From Lysobacterales bacterium (GTDB lineage Bacteria > Pseudomonadota > Gammaproteobacteria > Xanthomonadales > Rhodanobacteraceae), in contig JADJHN010000001.1 in assembly GCA_016707485.1 (NCBI GenBank), positions 62,001 through 126,000 on the forward strand: DNA of 64,000 bases, in the 5' to 3' direction. The notes beneath the pieces were generated by a model that saw only the letters and a list, made by a program, of their open reading frames with translations, did not search any database and was not told the origin of the DNA. The position numbers and the translations under genes are program-made. The first letter of the stretch is position 1; every line of letters starts with the position of its first letter. Below are positions 1 to 8,322 of this stretch, in pieces.

Positions 1-722
1 AGAATGAGGATACCGGCACCGTCGCCGAGGACAAAGCCGTCGCGGTCGCGATCCCAGGGACGACTGGCACGTTGCGGGTCATCGTTGCGCGTCGACATCG
101 CCTTCATCGAGCAGAAACCGCCGACTGCGGTTGGAACGCTCGCATACTCGGCGCCACCGGCAATCATGATGTCGGCATCGCCGTACTGGATCAGGCGCAT
201 GGCCATGCCAATGCTGTGGTTGGATGTGGCGCAGGCGGAAACGGCGGAGAAGTTCGGACCCTTGCTGCCGATCATGATCGACAGGTGCCCGGCAACCATG
301 TTGATGATGGTCGAGGGCACGTAGAATGGTGAAACCTTGCGCGGACCGCCTTCATGCAAGGCCAGGGTGGTCTTCTCGATGCCGGAAATTCCGCCGATGC
401 CCGAGCCGATCAGGGTTCCCGTGCGTTCGGCATTCGCCTCGGTGATTTCCAGCCCGGCGTCCTGCAAGGCCATCAAACCGGCGGCCACGCCGTAATGGAT
501 GAACGAGTCCATCTTCTTGATGTCTTTCGGCGGGATCCAGAGCGCAGGATCGAAATCCCTGACTTCGCCGGCGATGCGCGTCGAAAACGCGGAAGCGTCG
601 AAATTGGTGAGTGGGCCGATTCCGCTGCGACCCGCGGTGATGTTGCCCCAGGCGGTGGCCAGGTCATTGCCGACCGGGCTGACGATGCCCATGCCGGTAA
701 CGACGACGCGGCGCTTGCTCAT
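1..722 (-). CDS. fabF: Beta-ketoacyl-ACP synthase II, C-terminus cut off by the window edge
   Basis: FabF condenses malonyl-ACP with a growing acyl-ACP in each elongation round of type II fatty-acid synthesis. About 240 N-terminal residues are present. They start MSKRRVVVTGMG and contain the thiolase-fold nucleophile in SAVSACATS (Cys about residue 164). The two catalytic histidines would lie beyond base 1. It is the last gene of the minus-strand fab cluster, 199 bp downstream of acpP and behind a strong hairpin, so it may be expressed less than acpP. The acpP-fabF order is conserved in gammaproteobacteria. Identification is firm; only the truncation limits it. Confidence 0.95.
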   Translation of the reverse strand, partial: MSKRRVVVTGMGIVSPVGNDLATAWGNITAGRSGIGPLTNFDASAFSTRIAGEVRDFDPALWIPPKDIKKMDSFIHYGVAAGLMALQDAGLEITEANAERTGTLIGSGIGGISGIEKTTLALHEGGPRKVSPFYVPSTIINMVAGHLSIMIGSKGPNFSAVSACATSNHSIGMAMRLIQYGDADIMIAGGAEYASVPTAVGGFCSMKAMSTRNDDPQRASRPWDRDRDGFVLGDGAGILI

Positions 723-784
723 GTCCGAGATTCCGTATGGCGGGGAGCGCAGTCGCCTACATACGCAGGCGTAGTGTTCCCGGT

Positions 785-820
785 TCCGAAAATGAAAGCT
801 GCGCCTCGAGGGCGCAGCTT
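785..820 (-). terminator. Hairpin terminator behind acpP
   Basis: A perfect 10-bp stem, AAGCTGCGCC / GGCGCAGCTT, with a 5-base loop is followed on the minus strand by TCATTTTC. It sits 100 bp past the acpP stop and before fabF. It looks like an intrinsic terminator or attenuator giving an abundant short acpP transcript with partial read-through to fabF. The T-tract is interrupted, so its efficiency is unknown. Confidence 0.7.
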
Positions 821-921
821 GGTGAATCGTGTCATGCCTTGAACCAGATGCTTGTCTGCCTTGCGCGAAGGCATCCGTTCATCCATGGTCCGCGCAGCGC
901 CAACGCTGCCGCGGCCCGTCT

Positions 922-1161
922 TCAGGCCTTGACGTGTGCCTTGACATAATCGGCCGCCTGCTGGACGGTCGTGATCTTCTCGGCATCCTCATCGGGAATC
1001 TCGCACTCGAATTCCTCTTCGAGCGCCATCACCAGCTCGACGGTATCAAGTGAGTCGGCGCCCAGATCGTCAACGAACGACGCATTCGGCGTGACTTCAT
1101 CTTCCTTTACGCCCAACTGCTCGACGACGATTTTCTTGACGCGTTCTTCGATAGTACTCAT
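922..1161 (-). CDS. acpP: Acyl carrier protein
   Basis: This 79-residue acidic carrier protein holds acyl chains as thioesters on phosphopantetheine. The attachment motif GADSLD is present with Ser37 as the modified serine, and helix II (LDTVELVMALEEEF) follows as in E. coli AcpP. The start MSTIEERV was chosen because it gives the standard family length. The reading frame stays open upstream, but that part does not resemble ACP. There are 193 bp between fabG and this gene, room for its own promoter, which is usual for acpP. A hairpin terminator follows. Confidence 0.97.
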   Translation of the reverse strand: MSTIEERVKKIVVEQLGVKEDEVTPNASFVDDLGADSLDTVELVMALEEEFECEIPDEDAEKITTVQQAADYVKAHVKA

Positions 1162-1354
1162 GGGTATCTTGTCTCCCGATGGGATCTCTTGGTGTGAATC
1201 GGAATGCGGATTGCCGGTGGACACCATCGCGTCCTGGTTTTCCGCCACACAGGCCGATTGCCTGCGAAGCGCCGCGGATTGTAGTGGAACGTGTCGGCAG
1301 TCGCCAGCCCGGCTCTGCTGCGGGCTTGCGCCTGCCCCGACTTGGTGCGTTGGC

Positions 1355-2098
1355 TCAGGCCATGTACATGCCGCCATTCACATGCAAGGTTTCGCCAGTG
1401 ATGTAACCGGCACCCGGCGAGGCCAGGAACGCCACCGCCTGCGCAATGTCTGCGGGGTCACCCAGTCTCTGCAGGGCAATCTGGCCGAGCAAGGCATTGC
1501 GTTGCTCTTCAGGCAGCGCACGCGTCATGTCGGTATCGATGAATCCTGGAGCGACGACATTGACGGTGATTCCGCGCGAACCGATTTCGCGGGCGATCGA
1601 TTTCGAGAAGGCGATAATGCCGGCCTTGGCTGCCGCGTAATTTGATTGCCCGGCATTGCCGATCGAACCGATCACCGAGGCAATGCTGATGATGCGCCCC
1701 TTGCGTGCCTTCATCATGCCGCGCAGGACCGCCTTCGTGGTGCGGAATACCGAGCCCAGGTTGGTATCGAGGATCGCCTGCCAGTCCTCGTCCTTCATGC
1801 GCAGCAGCAACTGGTCGCGGGTGATGCCGGCATTGTTGACGAGGATGGTGATCGCACCGAATTCTTCGGCAATCGACGACAGCACGCTGTCGACTGCGGC
1901 GCTGTCGCTGACATCGAGCACGCGCCCCGCGCCAGCATGCGCCGCGAGCCGCTCGCCGATTGCCTGCGCGCCACGTTCGCTGGTGGCAGTGCCAATGACC
2001 CTGGCGCCACGGGCGGCCAGTTCGTCGGCGATGGCCGCGCCGATGCCACGGCTGGCACCGGTGACCAGGGCGATTTCACCTGCAAGCGATGCAGTCAT
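1355..2098 (-). CDS. fabG: 3-oxoacyl-ACP reductase
   Basis: FabG is the NADPH-dependent short-chain dehydrogenase that reduces 3-oxoacyl-ACP to 3-hydroxyacyl-ACP. The 247-residue protein has the Rossmann motif TGASRGIG near residue 14, NNAG, the catalytic Ser in SVIGSIG, YAAAK with the catalytic Tyr-Lys, and the C-terminal YITGETLHVNGG typical of FabG. The ATG at 2098 has an AAGGAG ribosome site 6-7 bases upstream. The longer open frame upstream overlaps fabD and is not supported. It lies 41 bp after fabD in the same operon. Confidence 0.97.
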   Translation of the reverse strand: MTASLAGEIALVTGASRGIGAAIADELAARGARVIGTATSERGAQAIGERLAAHAGAGRVLDVSDSAAVDSVLSSIAEEFGAITILVNNAGITRDQLLLRMKDEDWQAILDTNLGSVFRTTKAVLRGMMKARKGRIISIASVIGSIGNAGQSNYAAAKAGIIAFSKSIAREIGSRGITVNVVAPGFIDTDMTRALPEEQRNALLGQIALQRLGDPADIAQAVAFLASPGAGYITGETLHVNGGMYMA

Positions 2099-2139
2099 CG
2101 AAACTCCTTCTTGCTTGTTCTGATCGGATTGGAGCGCGT

Positions 2140-3075
2140 TCAGGCCCAGGCCTCGAGGGCCTCGTCGAGTTCGGCGGGCGTGCCGAGCGCGCGCATGTCG
2201 ATGCCCTTGTCGATGCGTCGGGCAAGCCCGCTGAGCACCTTGCCGGGGCCGCATTCGGCGCAGCGACCGACGCCGGCGGCGAGGAGTGCCTGCATGCATT
2301 GGGTCCAGCGCACCGGCAGGTAGAGCTGGCGCACCAGCGCGTCGCGAATGGCCGCACTTGATGCATGGACCTGGGCATCGACATTCTGGATGACCGGAAT
2401 GAGCGGCTCGTGCCAGGTGTAGGCTCTCATCGCCTCGGCCAGGCGATTGGCCGCCTCGCGCATGAGTGGCGTGTGCGAGGGCACGCTGACGGCAAGCTTT
2501 ACTGCCTTGCGCACGCCCGCTTCGGACAGCCTGGCCAGCGCCGCATCGACGGCGACGGCATGTCCGCCGATGACAATCTGGCCGGGCGAATTGTAGTTGG
2601 CCGGAACGACAACCTGATCGCCGGAGACTTCCGCACAGATTGATTCGACAAGCGCATCCTCGGTGCCGATCACGGCGGCCATCGCACCAAGACCCGCTGG
2701 CGCGGCGGCCTGCATGGCCTGGCCGCGCACGCGCACCAGATGGGCGGCATCAACCAGGCTGATCACGCCGGCCGCGACCAGGGCGGTGTATTCGCCAAGG
2801 CTGTGTCCTGCAAGATGCGTGGGGCGCGCACCGTTGCGCTCCTGCCAGACCCTCCAGACCGCAACACCGGCAGCAAGCAAGGCCGGCTGCGTGAATTCGG
2901 TGCGATTGAGCATTTCTTCAGGGCCGCCCTGCGAGAGCGCCCAAAGATCCGTGCCGGCCCCTTCGGAGGCTTCGACAAAGGTTTCCCGAACAACTGGATA
3001 TTGTTCGGACAACGAGGCCAGCATGCCCAGGCTCTGCGAGCCCTGGCCGGGAAATACAAAGGCAAGTGCAGTCAT
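2140..3075 (-). CDS. fabD: Malonyl-CoA:ACP transacylase
   Basis: FabD moves the malonyl group from CoA to ACP, supplying the extender for every condensing enzyme. The 311-residue protein starts MTALAFVFPGQGSQ, has the nucleophile in GHSLGEY (Ser92), an oxyanion-hole Gln in FPGQGSQ and the partner His in VPSHTPLM. Length and motif order match E. coli FabD. It sits 15 bp downstream of fabH and 41 bp upstream of fabG, so it is transcribed with them. Confidence 0.97.
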   Translation of the reverse strand: MTALAFVFPGQGSQSLGMLASLSEQYPVVRETFVEASEGAGTDLWALSQGGPEEMLNRTEFTQPALLAAGVAVWRVWQERNGARPTHLAGHSLGEYTALVAAGVISLVDAAHLVRVRGQAMQAAAPAGLGAMAAVIGTEDALVESICAEVSGDQVVVPANYNSPGQIVIGGHAVAVDAALARLSEAGVRKAVKLAVSVPSHTPLMREAANRLAEAMRAYTWHEPLIPVIQNVDAQVHASSAAIRDALVRQLYLPVRWTQCMQALLAAGVGRCAECGPGKVLSGLARRIDKGIDMRALGTPAELDEALEAWA

Positions 3076-3090
3076 GCAAACGGCTCCGGA

Positions 3091-4062
3091 TCAATAACGG
3101 AGCAGGGCCGAAGCCCAGGTGAAGCCGCCGCCAAAGGCCTCGAGCAGGACGTTCTGGCCACGCTGCACCTTGCCCGAGCGGACCGCCTCGTCGAGAGCGA
3201 GCGGCACCGAGCCGGAGGAAGTGTTGCCATGCCGATCGACCGTGACGATGACGCGATCCATCGGCAGCTTGAGGCGCTTGGCCGTTGCTTCGATGATGCG
3301 CAGGTTGGCCTGGTGCGGAATCAGCCAGTCGACCCGGGATTCGTCCATGCCGGCCGACTCCAGTGTTTCGCCGACAATCCGATCAAGCGTGCGCACGGCC
3401 ACCTTGAATACTTCGTTGCCGGTCATCATCACGCGGATGCCATGGTTGGGCTCGTCGTCGCGAAAGCCCGCGGACACGCCGACCGGGTTGTACAGCAGAT
3501 GCTTGTAGCCGCCGTCGGCATGCAGCCGGGTCGTGTAGATGCCGGGTTCTTCGGCGGCTTCAAGCACGACCGCTCCCGCACCGTCGCCAAACAGCACGCA
3601 GGTGCCGCGATCGCTCCAATCGAGCATGCGCGTCAGCGTCTCGGCACCGACCACGAGCGCCTTCTTGTACTGCCCGCTGCGAATGAACGCGTTGGCCACG
3701 CCAAGGGCATAGACGAAACCCGAACAGGCAGCGTTGACGTCGAACGCGGCACAGCCGTTCGCGCCAAGACGATGCTGCAACAGGCAGGCCGTGGACGGAA
3801 AGATGATGTCGGGGGTGGTCGTGCCAAGGACGATCAGGTCCAGCTCGGCAGCCTCGATCCCGGCCGCTTCCATGGCGCGCGTGGCGGCATGAAATGCCAG
3901 GTCACCGGTGGTTTCGCCAACGGCGGCCTTGCGTCGCTCACGGATGCCGGTGCGCGTACGAATCCACTCGTCACTGGTCTCGACGAATTTTTCGAGATCC
4001 GCGTTGGTGACGATCTGTTCCGGCAGATAGCTGCCAGTGCCCGCAATGCGTGAGTACAGCAG
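3091..4062 (-). CDS. fabH: Beta-ketoacyl-ACP synthase III with a probable CTG start
   Basis: FabH starts fatty-acid synthesis by condensing acetyl-CoA with malonyl-ACP. The family N-terminus (YSRIAGTGSYLPEQ) is encoded, but no in-frame ATG, GTG or TTG lies between the upstream TGA and that peptide. The first ATG would delete about 63 conserved residues. Two CTG codons at 4062-4057 precede TAC, with GGGAGA a proper distance upstream, so initiation at CTG (323 residues) is inferred. With that start, Cys113 in NAACSGF matches the catalytic Cys112 of E. coli FabH. PHQANLR and HGNTSSGS supply the His and Asn. No plsX separates it from rpmF. Confidence 0.9.
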   Translation of the reverse strand: MLYSRIAGTGSYLPEQIVTNADLEKFVETSDEWIRTRTGIRERRKAAVGETTGDLAFHAATRAMEAAGIEAAELDLIVLGTTTPDIIFPSTACLLQHRLGANGCAAFDVNAACSGFVYALGVANAFIRSGQYKKALVVGAETLTRMLDWSDRGTCVLFGDGAGAVVLEAAEEPGIYTTRLHADGGYKHLLYNPVGVSAGFRDDEPNHGIRVMMTGNEVFKVAVRTLDRIVGETLESAGMDESRVDWLIPHQANLRIIEATAKRLKLPMDRVIVTVDRHGNTSSGSVPLALDEAVRSGKVQRGQNVLLEAFGGGFTWASALLRY

Positions 4063-4085
4063 GGTCGTTTCTCCCGAACAAATGG

Positions 4086-4115
4086 AAACGGCGGATACCT
4101 TGGCATCCGCCGTTT
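4086..4115 (-). terminator. Hairpin between rpmF and fabH
   Basis: An 11-bp perfect inverted repeat, AAACGGCGGAT / ATCCGCCGTTT, with an 8-base loop lies in the 89-bp gap between rpmF and fabH. On the minus strand it is followed by CCATTTGTTC, not a clean T-run. It may be a weak terminator or attenuator that tunes fab expression after the ribosomal protein gene, or a processing stem. Function is inferred from position only. Confidence 0.5.
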
Positions 4116-4151
4116 CGGCAAATCAACCGCGCAATCCGAGGACGCGCGAAA

Positions 4152-4346
4152 TCAATCCGCGTCGGCGACCGATCCCTTGGTCTCGATCACTTTCTTGCCG
4201 CGATAGTAGCCATCCTTGGTGATGTGGTGGCGCAGGTGCACTTCGCCCGAGGTCGGATCGGTGGCCAATTGCTTGGCGCTGAGGGAATCGTGCGAACGGC
4301 GCATGCCGCGCTTGGACGGGGATTTACGACTTTTGGCAACTGCCAT
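4152..4346 (-). CDS. rpmF: 50S ribosomal protein L32
   Basis: This is a 64-residue basic ribosomal protein of the large subunit. The N-terminus MAVAKSRKSPSKRGMRRSHD is the L32 signature, followed by SGEVHLRHHITKDGYYRGKKV. The zinc-ribbon cysteines found in some L32 proteins are absent, as in many gammaproteobacteria. It follows the DUF177 gene and precedes the fab genes, the conserved yceD-rpmF-fab order. The longer upstream frame does not match L32. Confidence 0.97.
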   Translation of the reverse strand: MAVAKSRKSPSKRGMRRSHDSLSAKQLATDPTSGEVHLRHHITKDGYYRGKKVIETKGSVADAD

Positions 4347-4439
4347 GACAACTCTCCAGATGAAACCGGTGCTTGCGGACAAGCGACTATTGTAATGAAT
4401 CGGTGGCGATTGCGGGATACCGGGGCGGTATTGCGGCAA

Positions 4440-4955
4440 TCAGTGACTTGAACTCTTCAACTGTCCGAGCGCGGCGAACGGATTCGGCGGCTGTTCGTCT
4501 TCCGGAACGGATCCCGCGGTGATCGACACCTGTTCCAGCGGCGCGCCCGGACTCAGCGCAACCAGGGGCAAGCCGAGGATCAATTCATCCTCGATGACAT
4601 CCTTCAGGCAGAACGCGCCGTCCTCGACCAGCAGCGGATCGCATCCATCAGGCAACCGCGCCTCCTCGGCATCGTCGCGGATCAAGCCCAGGCGCTGCCT
4701 GACCTGCACCGGCTGCACGAACTCGGCCATGCTGCGTTGGCAAATCATCTTCAGGTGCGCATCGAGCTCGATATCGAGATGGCTGATATCGAACTCATCG
4801 CGGCCAAACTCGACCTTGTAGGCGACCTCGCCATCTGCCGAAGCGAGCAATCCTGCCAGACGGGGCAATTGCGCCACGGCGAGCGTTCCTGCAAACACGC
4901 GCCTGCCCTGCACCATGCGCCAAGGATCAAGATTATCGGGCAAGGTGGTCGACAT
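4440..4955 (-). CDS. yceD: DUF177 (YceD) protein, ribosomal large-subunit accumulation protein
   Basis: This 171-residue protein belongs to the YceD/DUF177 family, which in E. coli is linked to 23S rRNA accumulation and is encoded just upstream of rpmF. Visible features are a central VQVRQRLGLI-like strand region, the acidic segment LVEDGAFCLKDVIEDELILGLPLVAL typical of the family, and a C-terminal PNPFAALGQLK that ends most YceD proteins. The start at 4955 gives the family length; the open frame extending to about 5708 is antisense to maf and is discarded. It is divergent from the gene at 5106. Confidence 0.85.
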   Translation of the reverse strand: MSTTLPDNLDPWRMVQGRRVFAGTLAVAQLPRLAGLLASADGEVAYKVEFGRDEFDISHLDIELDAHLKMICQRSMAEFVQPVQVRQRLGLIRDDAEEARLPDGCDPLLVEDGAFCLKDVIEDELILGLPLVALSPGAPLEQVSITAGSVPEDEQPPNPFAALGQLKSSSH

Positions 4956-5105
4956 GGGCGCGCGATGGTAGGTGCGCACCCCGGCAAAGTCAAATGAAAA
5001 AACAGCGCAAGCGATTGAAGCGAGCGGCAATTTCCGTCCTTTTCGGGATAGTTTGCCGCTGCTCGTCGCAAGCGGCAGACTTGATGCCTGCCTGGAGAGA
5101 CGATC

Positions 5106-5552
5106 TTGACCCTGTATCTGCTGATAGCAGCCCTGCTGCTGACTCCCGTGGCCCTCGTGGTCTGGTTCCGGGAGCGACGCCTGACCGCGCGCACGCGCGA
5201 GTTGCGCAGCGTGCTCGACCATGCCGATGCCCTCGAAAGCGAGTTGCAGGAATGCCGGGCCCGGCTGCGCGAGATTCCGGCCCTGGTCAGTCATCTGCCG
5301 CCAGCGATCAGCCTTTCCGCGCATGCCACGCTGACCGCCGAGCCCGCCGTGCAGGCGGCCTTGCATGACCTGCTGCAGCATCGACTCTGGCTCAAGCAAT
5401 TTGGCGCGGATGCGTCGCTGGAAGCCTTGCGTGCCGCATCGACGGCACTCGCGCAGTCGCGGCAGAAGCTCGCCGTGCAAATGACGCAACTGGGCGAAGC
5501 CCGCGTCGAACTGTTGCAGGCCAGTGTCGAAATCGAGGGGTCGGCGCGGTGA
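5106..5552 (+). CDS. Membrane-anchored coiled-coil protein of unknown function, coupled to maf
   Basis: I do not recognise this 148-residue protein. It has one N-terminal hydrophobic segment (residues 3-20, LYLLIAALLLTPVALVVW), then a basic patch and a long, probably helical region rich in Leu, Arg, Glu and Gln, so an inner-membrane anchor with a cytoplasmic coiled coil is likely. The start is TTG with GGAGA five bases upstream. Its TGA overlaps the GTG start of maf by two bases (GTGA), implying translational coupling. The 150-bp gap to divergent yceD must hold both promoters. Confidence 0.65.
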   Translation: MTLYLLIAALLLTPVALVVWFRERRLTARTRELRSVLDHADALESELQECRARLREIPALVSHLPPAISLSAHATLTAEPAVQAALHDLLQHRLWLKQFGADASLEALRAASTALAQSRQKLAVQMTQLGEARVELLQASVEIEGSAR

Positions 5553-6145
5553 GTGCGGTGCCGCAGCGGCTCGTGCTGGCTTCCACGTCGAGTTACCGGG
5601 GCGAATTGCTGCGCCGGATCGTGGCTGATTTCGAGACATGTGCGGCTGCGGTCGACGAAGCCTTGCGCAGCGAGGAGACGCCGCTGCTGGGCGCCGTGCG
5701 ACTGGCAAGGGAAAAGGCTCTTGCGGGTACCCGGCAGCATCCGGGTTGTCTGGTCATTGGCTCCGACCAGCTTGCTGATCTCGATGGAACGCCGCTCGGC
5801 AAGCCGGGCAGCATGGAGTGCGCGCAGGCACAATTGCAGCAATGCTCGGGGCGCACGGTGGCGTTTCATACTGCAGTCTGTGTCGTCGATTGCGCCGGCG
5901 ACTCGCCTGTTTTCCGCGAGATTGTCGATACCACCCGGGTCGTCTTCAGGGTGCTCGATGCAGCAGAAATATCGCGCTACCTGGCCATCGAGCGGCCGCT
6001 CGACTGCGCTGGAAGCTTCAAGGTCGAGCGCCTTGGCGTTGCCCTCTTCGAGCGCGTCGAAAGCAACGATCCGACGGCGCTGATTGGCTTGCCGCTGATC
6101 GCCCTGAGCCGCTTGCTGCGCGAATCGGGAATGTCGATTCCCTAG
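5549..6145 (+). CDS. Maf/YceF-type nucleotide pyrophosphatase
   Basis: Maf-family enzymes hydrolyse non-canonical or surplus nucleotides to monophosphates. The 198-residue protein has LVLASTSSYRGELL at the N-terminus and GSDQLADLDG, which resemble the E. coli YceF branch (7-methyl-GTP pyrophosphatase) more than YhdE (dTTP/UTP). YceF also neighbours yceD-rpmF in E. coli, which supports this reading. Translation starts at GTG overlapping the previous stop. Substrate preference is inferred from motif and neighbourhood, not proven. Confidence 0.88.
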   Translation: MSAVPQRLVLASTSSYRGELLRRIVADFETCAAAVDEALRSEETPLLGAVRLAREKALAGTRQHPGCLVIGSDQLADLDGTPLGKPGSMECAQAQLQQCSGRTVAFHTAVCVVDCAGDSPVFREIVDTTRVVFRVLDAAEISRYLAIERPLDCAGSFKVERLGVALFERVESNDPTALIGLPLIALSRLLRESGMSIP

Positions 6146-6260
6146 GAGCCTGCGCGGCAGAAGCCATCCGGGCTGCGAGGCCCGTTACGCAGCCGTACTT
6201 CCGCCGCTTCCTGCCCCATGGATCCGCCATGGTCCTGCGAACCGCCAAATAACTGTCCTG

Positions 6261-6298
6261 GCGTGGCAGACTTCTCGCCTCGAACGTTTCTGCCACGC
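6261..6298. repeat. 10-bp inverted repeat upstream of the moxR operon
   Basis: GCGTGGCAGA at 6261-6270 and TCTGCCACGC at 6289-6298 form a perfect inverted repeat with an 18-base spacer, 73 bp before the MoxR start. It could end maf transcription or act as an operator. The rest of the 225-bp gap holds nothing recognisable. Confidence 0.45.
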
Positions 6299-6370
6299 AG
6301 GCTCCGGGCCGGCTTCGGCTTAGCTGGCTGGCGACACCCGTGCACCCTCCTGAATTGCAGCCAGAAACCC

Positions 6371-7339
6371 ATGTCTGACACCAATGTCCCCGGAAACGCT
6401 GATCGCGACCTGATCGACAGTGAACTGCGCGATGCGCTGGCGCGAAGCATCGCCCAGGTCAACAGCATCCTCCTCGGCAAGCGCCACGAGGTGCGCCTGG
6501 CCTTCGTCTGCCTGCTTGCCGGCGGACACCTGCTGATCGAGGACCTGCCCGGCGTCGGCAAGACCACGCTGGCGCATGCGCTGGCACTCACCCTCGGCCT
6601 CGATTTCCAGCGTGTGCAGTTCACCAGCGACCTGCTGCCCTCGGACATCCTCGGCGTCAGCATCTATGAACGCGAAGCCGGCAACTTCCGTTTTCATCCC
6701 GGTCCCGTGTTCACCCAGTTGCTGCTGGCCGACGAGATCAACCGGGCCACGCCGAAGACGCAAAGCGCCCTGCTGGAGGCGATGGCCGAGGGCCAGGTGA
6801 CGATCGATGGGCGTACGCACACGCTGCCGGAACCGTTTTTCGTCGTCGCCACGCAGAATCCGGTTGACTTTGCCGGCACCTACCCGTTGCCTGATTCACA
6901 GCTGGATCGCTTCATGCTGCGCATGAGCCTGGGTTACCCGGATGCCGAATCCGAGCGCTCCATGCTGGCTTCAATGGATCGTCGACGCCTGCTCGAAAGC
7001 CTGCCTGCCTGCCTCCGCCCGACGCAGATCCTTGCCTTGCGCCAGGCGACGACGGGCGTGCTCGCCAGCTCGGCGCTGGTCGATTATGTGCAGCGCCTGC
7101 TCGAGGCGAGCCGCGCGCACGCGGAAATCCGAGTCGGGTTGTCACCGCGTGCCGGCCTGGCCATTCTTGCCGCCGCGCGTGCGCAGGCCCTGCTGGCCGG
7201 GCGCAGTTACGTCCTGCCCGAGGATGTGCAGGCGGTGTTTCCCTATATCGCCACGCATCGCCTCAACCTCGGGGCAAGCGCCCGATCCGGACGTGCCGCC
7301 ATCGTCGCGCGCCTGCTCGAGGCGACGGCAGTGCGATGA
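6371..7339 (+). CDS. MoxR-type AAA+ ATPase
   Basis: This is a 322-residue MoxR chaperone-like ATPase. It has Walker A in PGVGKTTL (about residue 60), Walker B LLADEINRA, the ATQNP sensor segment and the C-terminal AAA lid. MoxR ATPases encoded beside DUF58 and transglutaminase proteins are thought to help assemble or remodel partner proteins at the membrane. The ATG at 6371 (MSDTNVPG) was chosen because the longer frame adds a low-complexity non-family extension. Its stop overlaps the next start by 4 bp (ATGA), so the three genes form one operon. Confidence 0.92.
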   Translation: MSDTNVPGNADRDLIDSELRDALARSIAQVNSILLGKRHEVRLAFVCLLAGGHLLIEDLPGVGKTTLAHALALTLGLDFQRVQFTSDLLPSDILGVSIYEREAGNFRFHPGPVFTQLLLADEINRATPKTQSALLEAMAEGQVTIDGRTHTLPEPFFVVATQNPVDFAGTYPLPDSQLDRFMLRMSLGYPDAESERSMLASMDRRRLLESLPACLRPTQILALRQATTGVLASSALVDYVQRLLEASRAHAEIRVGLSPRAGLAILAAARAQALLAGRSYVLPEDVQAVFPYIATHRLNLGASARSGRAAIVARLLEATAVR

Positions 7340-8322
7340 ACGCTGCCGGCGCACCTGCTGCATCGCTGCGGATGCGTGTGCTGGCAATGGCCGAACGCCG
7401 TTTGCCCGCGCTGACCCGACTGCGCGATCGCGAACCCCTGCCCATCCACCTGCATCGCCGCCGCATCTATGTGCTGCCGAGCATGTTCGGCATTGTTTTC
7501 GCGATCCTGCTCGCGGTCATGCAACTGGGTGCGCTGAACTTTGCCAACAATCCCGCGCTGCTGTTGACCTGCCTGCTGGCTGCGGCTGCGTGGATGAGCC
7601 TGTTTGCCGGCTTTCGCACGCTGGCGGACCTGCAGCTCGAGGCAATCAGCTCAACGCCCTGCCACGTTGGCGAGATGGCCCAGGTGAGTTTTCGATTTGC
7701 CGTCTCCGCCCGTGCCCGCCCGAGCCTGCGCATGCGCTGCGGCGGCATCGATCATCCTTTTGCCATCGCTGCGGGTTCGGCGGCGACGGTCAACATGGCC
7801 TTGGCCAGCGAACGACGCGGCTGGCTGCGACCTGGACGATTGCGCCTGTGGACCGACCAGCCGCTGGGCTTGTTCGTGATCTGGAGCTGGTTGAATCCCG
7901 ACATCTCCATCCTGGTCTTTCCGGCGGCGGAATCCCCGGTGCCGCCGTTCCCGCTCAATGCGCAGGGCCAGTCCGAGCGCTCCAGCAGCGGCGATGGCGA
8001 CGAGTTCTCCGGATTGCGCGAATATCGCAGCGGCGATCCGCAGCGGCGCATCGCCTGGAAGGCTTCGGCACGCCACGAATCCTTGCTGGTGCGCGAAAGC
8101 GAGCGCCTTTTCGATGACGATCTGCACTTCGAGCATGCCACGCTGGGCGGACTCGACAGCGAGGCGCGCATCCGCCGCCTTACCGCGTGGATCCTCGCCG
8201 CGGAAGCAGCCCGGCGCAGTTACACGCTGGAATTGCCCGACCAGCGCCTCGGGCCTGGTCTTGGCGACCTGCATCGTCATGCCTGCCTGCGCGCACTTGC
8301 GCTGATGCCCGATGCGACTTGA
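7336..8322 (+). CDS. DUF58 membrane protein
   Basis: This is a 328-residue DUF58 protein. Two transmembrane segments lie around residues 47-85 (VLPSMFGIVFAILLAVMQLGALNF, then ALLLTCLLAAAAWMSLF), followed by a soluble domain. The family signature is near residues 230-255: EFSGLREYRSGDPQRRIAWK, then RHESLLVRE. DUF58 proteins nearly always accompany MoxR ATPases; their molecular role is not settled. It overlaps moxR by 4 bp and the transglutaminase gene by 11 bp. Confidence 0.9.
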   Translation: MNAAGAPAASLRMRVLAMAERRLPALTRLRDREPLPIHLHRRRIYVLPSMFGIVFAILLAVMQLGALNFANNPALLLTCLLAAAAWMSLFAGFRTLADLQLEAISSTPCHVGEMAQVSFRFAVSARARPSLRMRCGGIDHPFAIAAGSAATVNMALASERRGWLRPGRLRLWTDQPLGLFVIWSWLNPDISILVFPAAESPVPPFPLNAQGQSERSSSGDGDEFSGLREYRSGDPQRRIAWKASARHESLLVRESERLFDDDLHFEHATLGGLDSEARIRRLTAWILAAEAARRSYTLELPDQRLGPGLGDLHRHACLRALALMPDAT

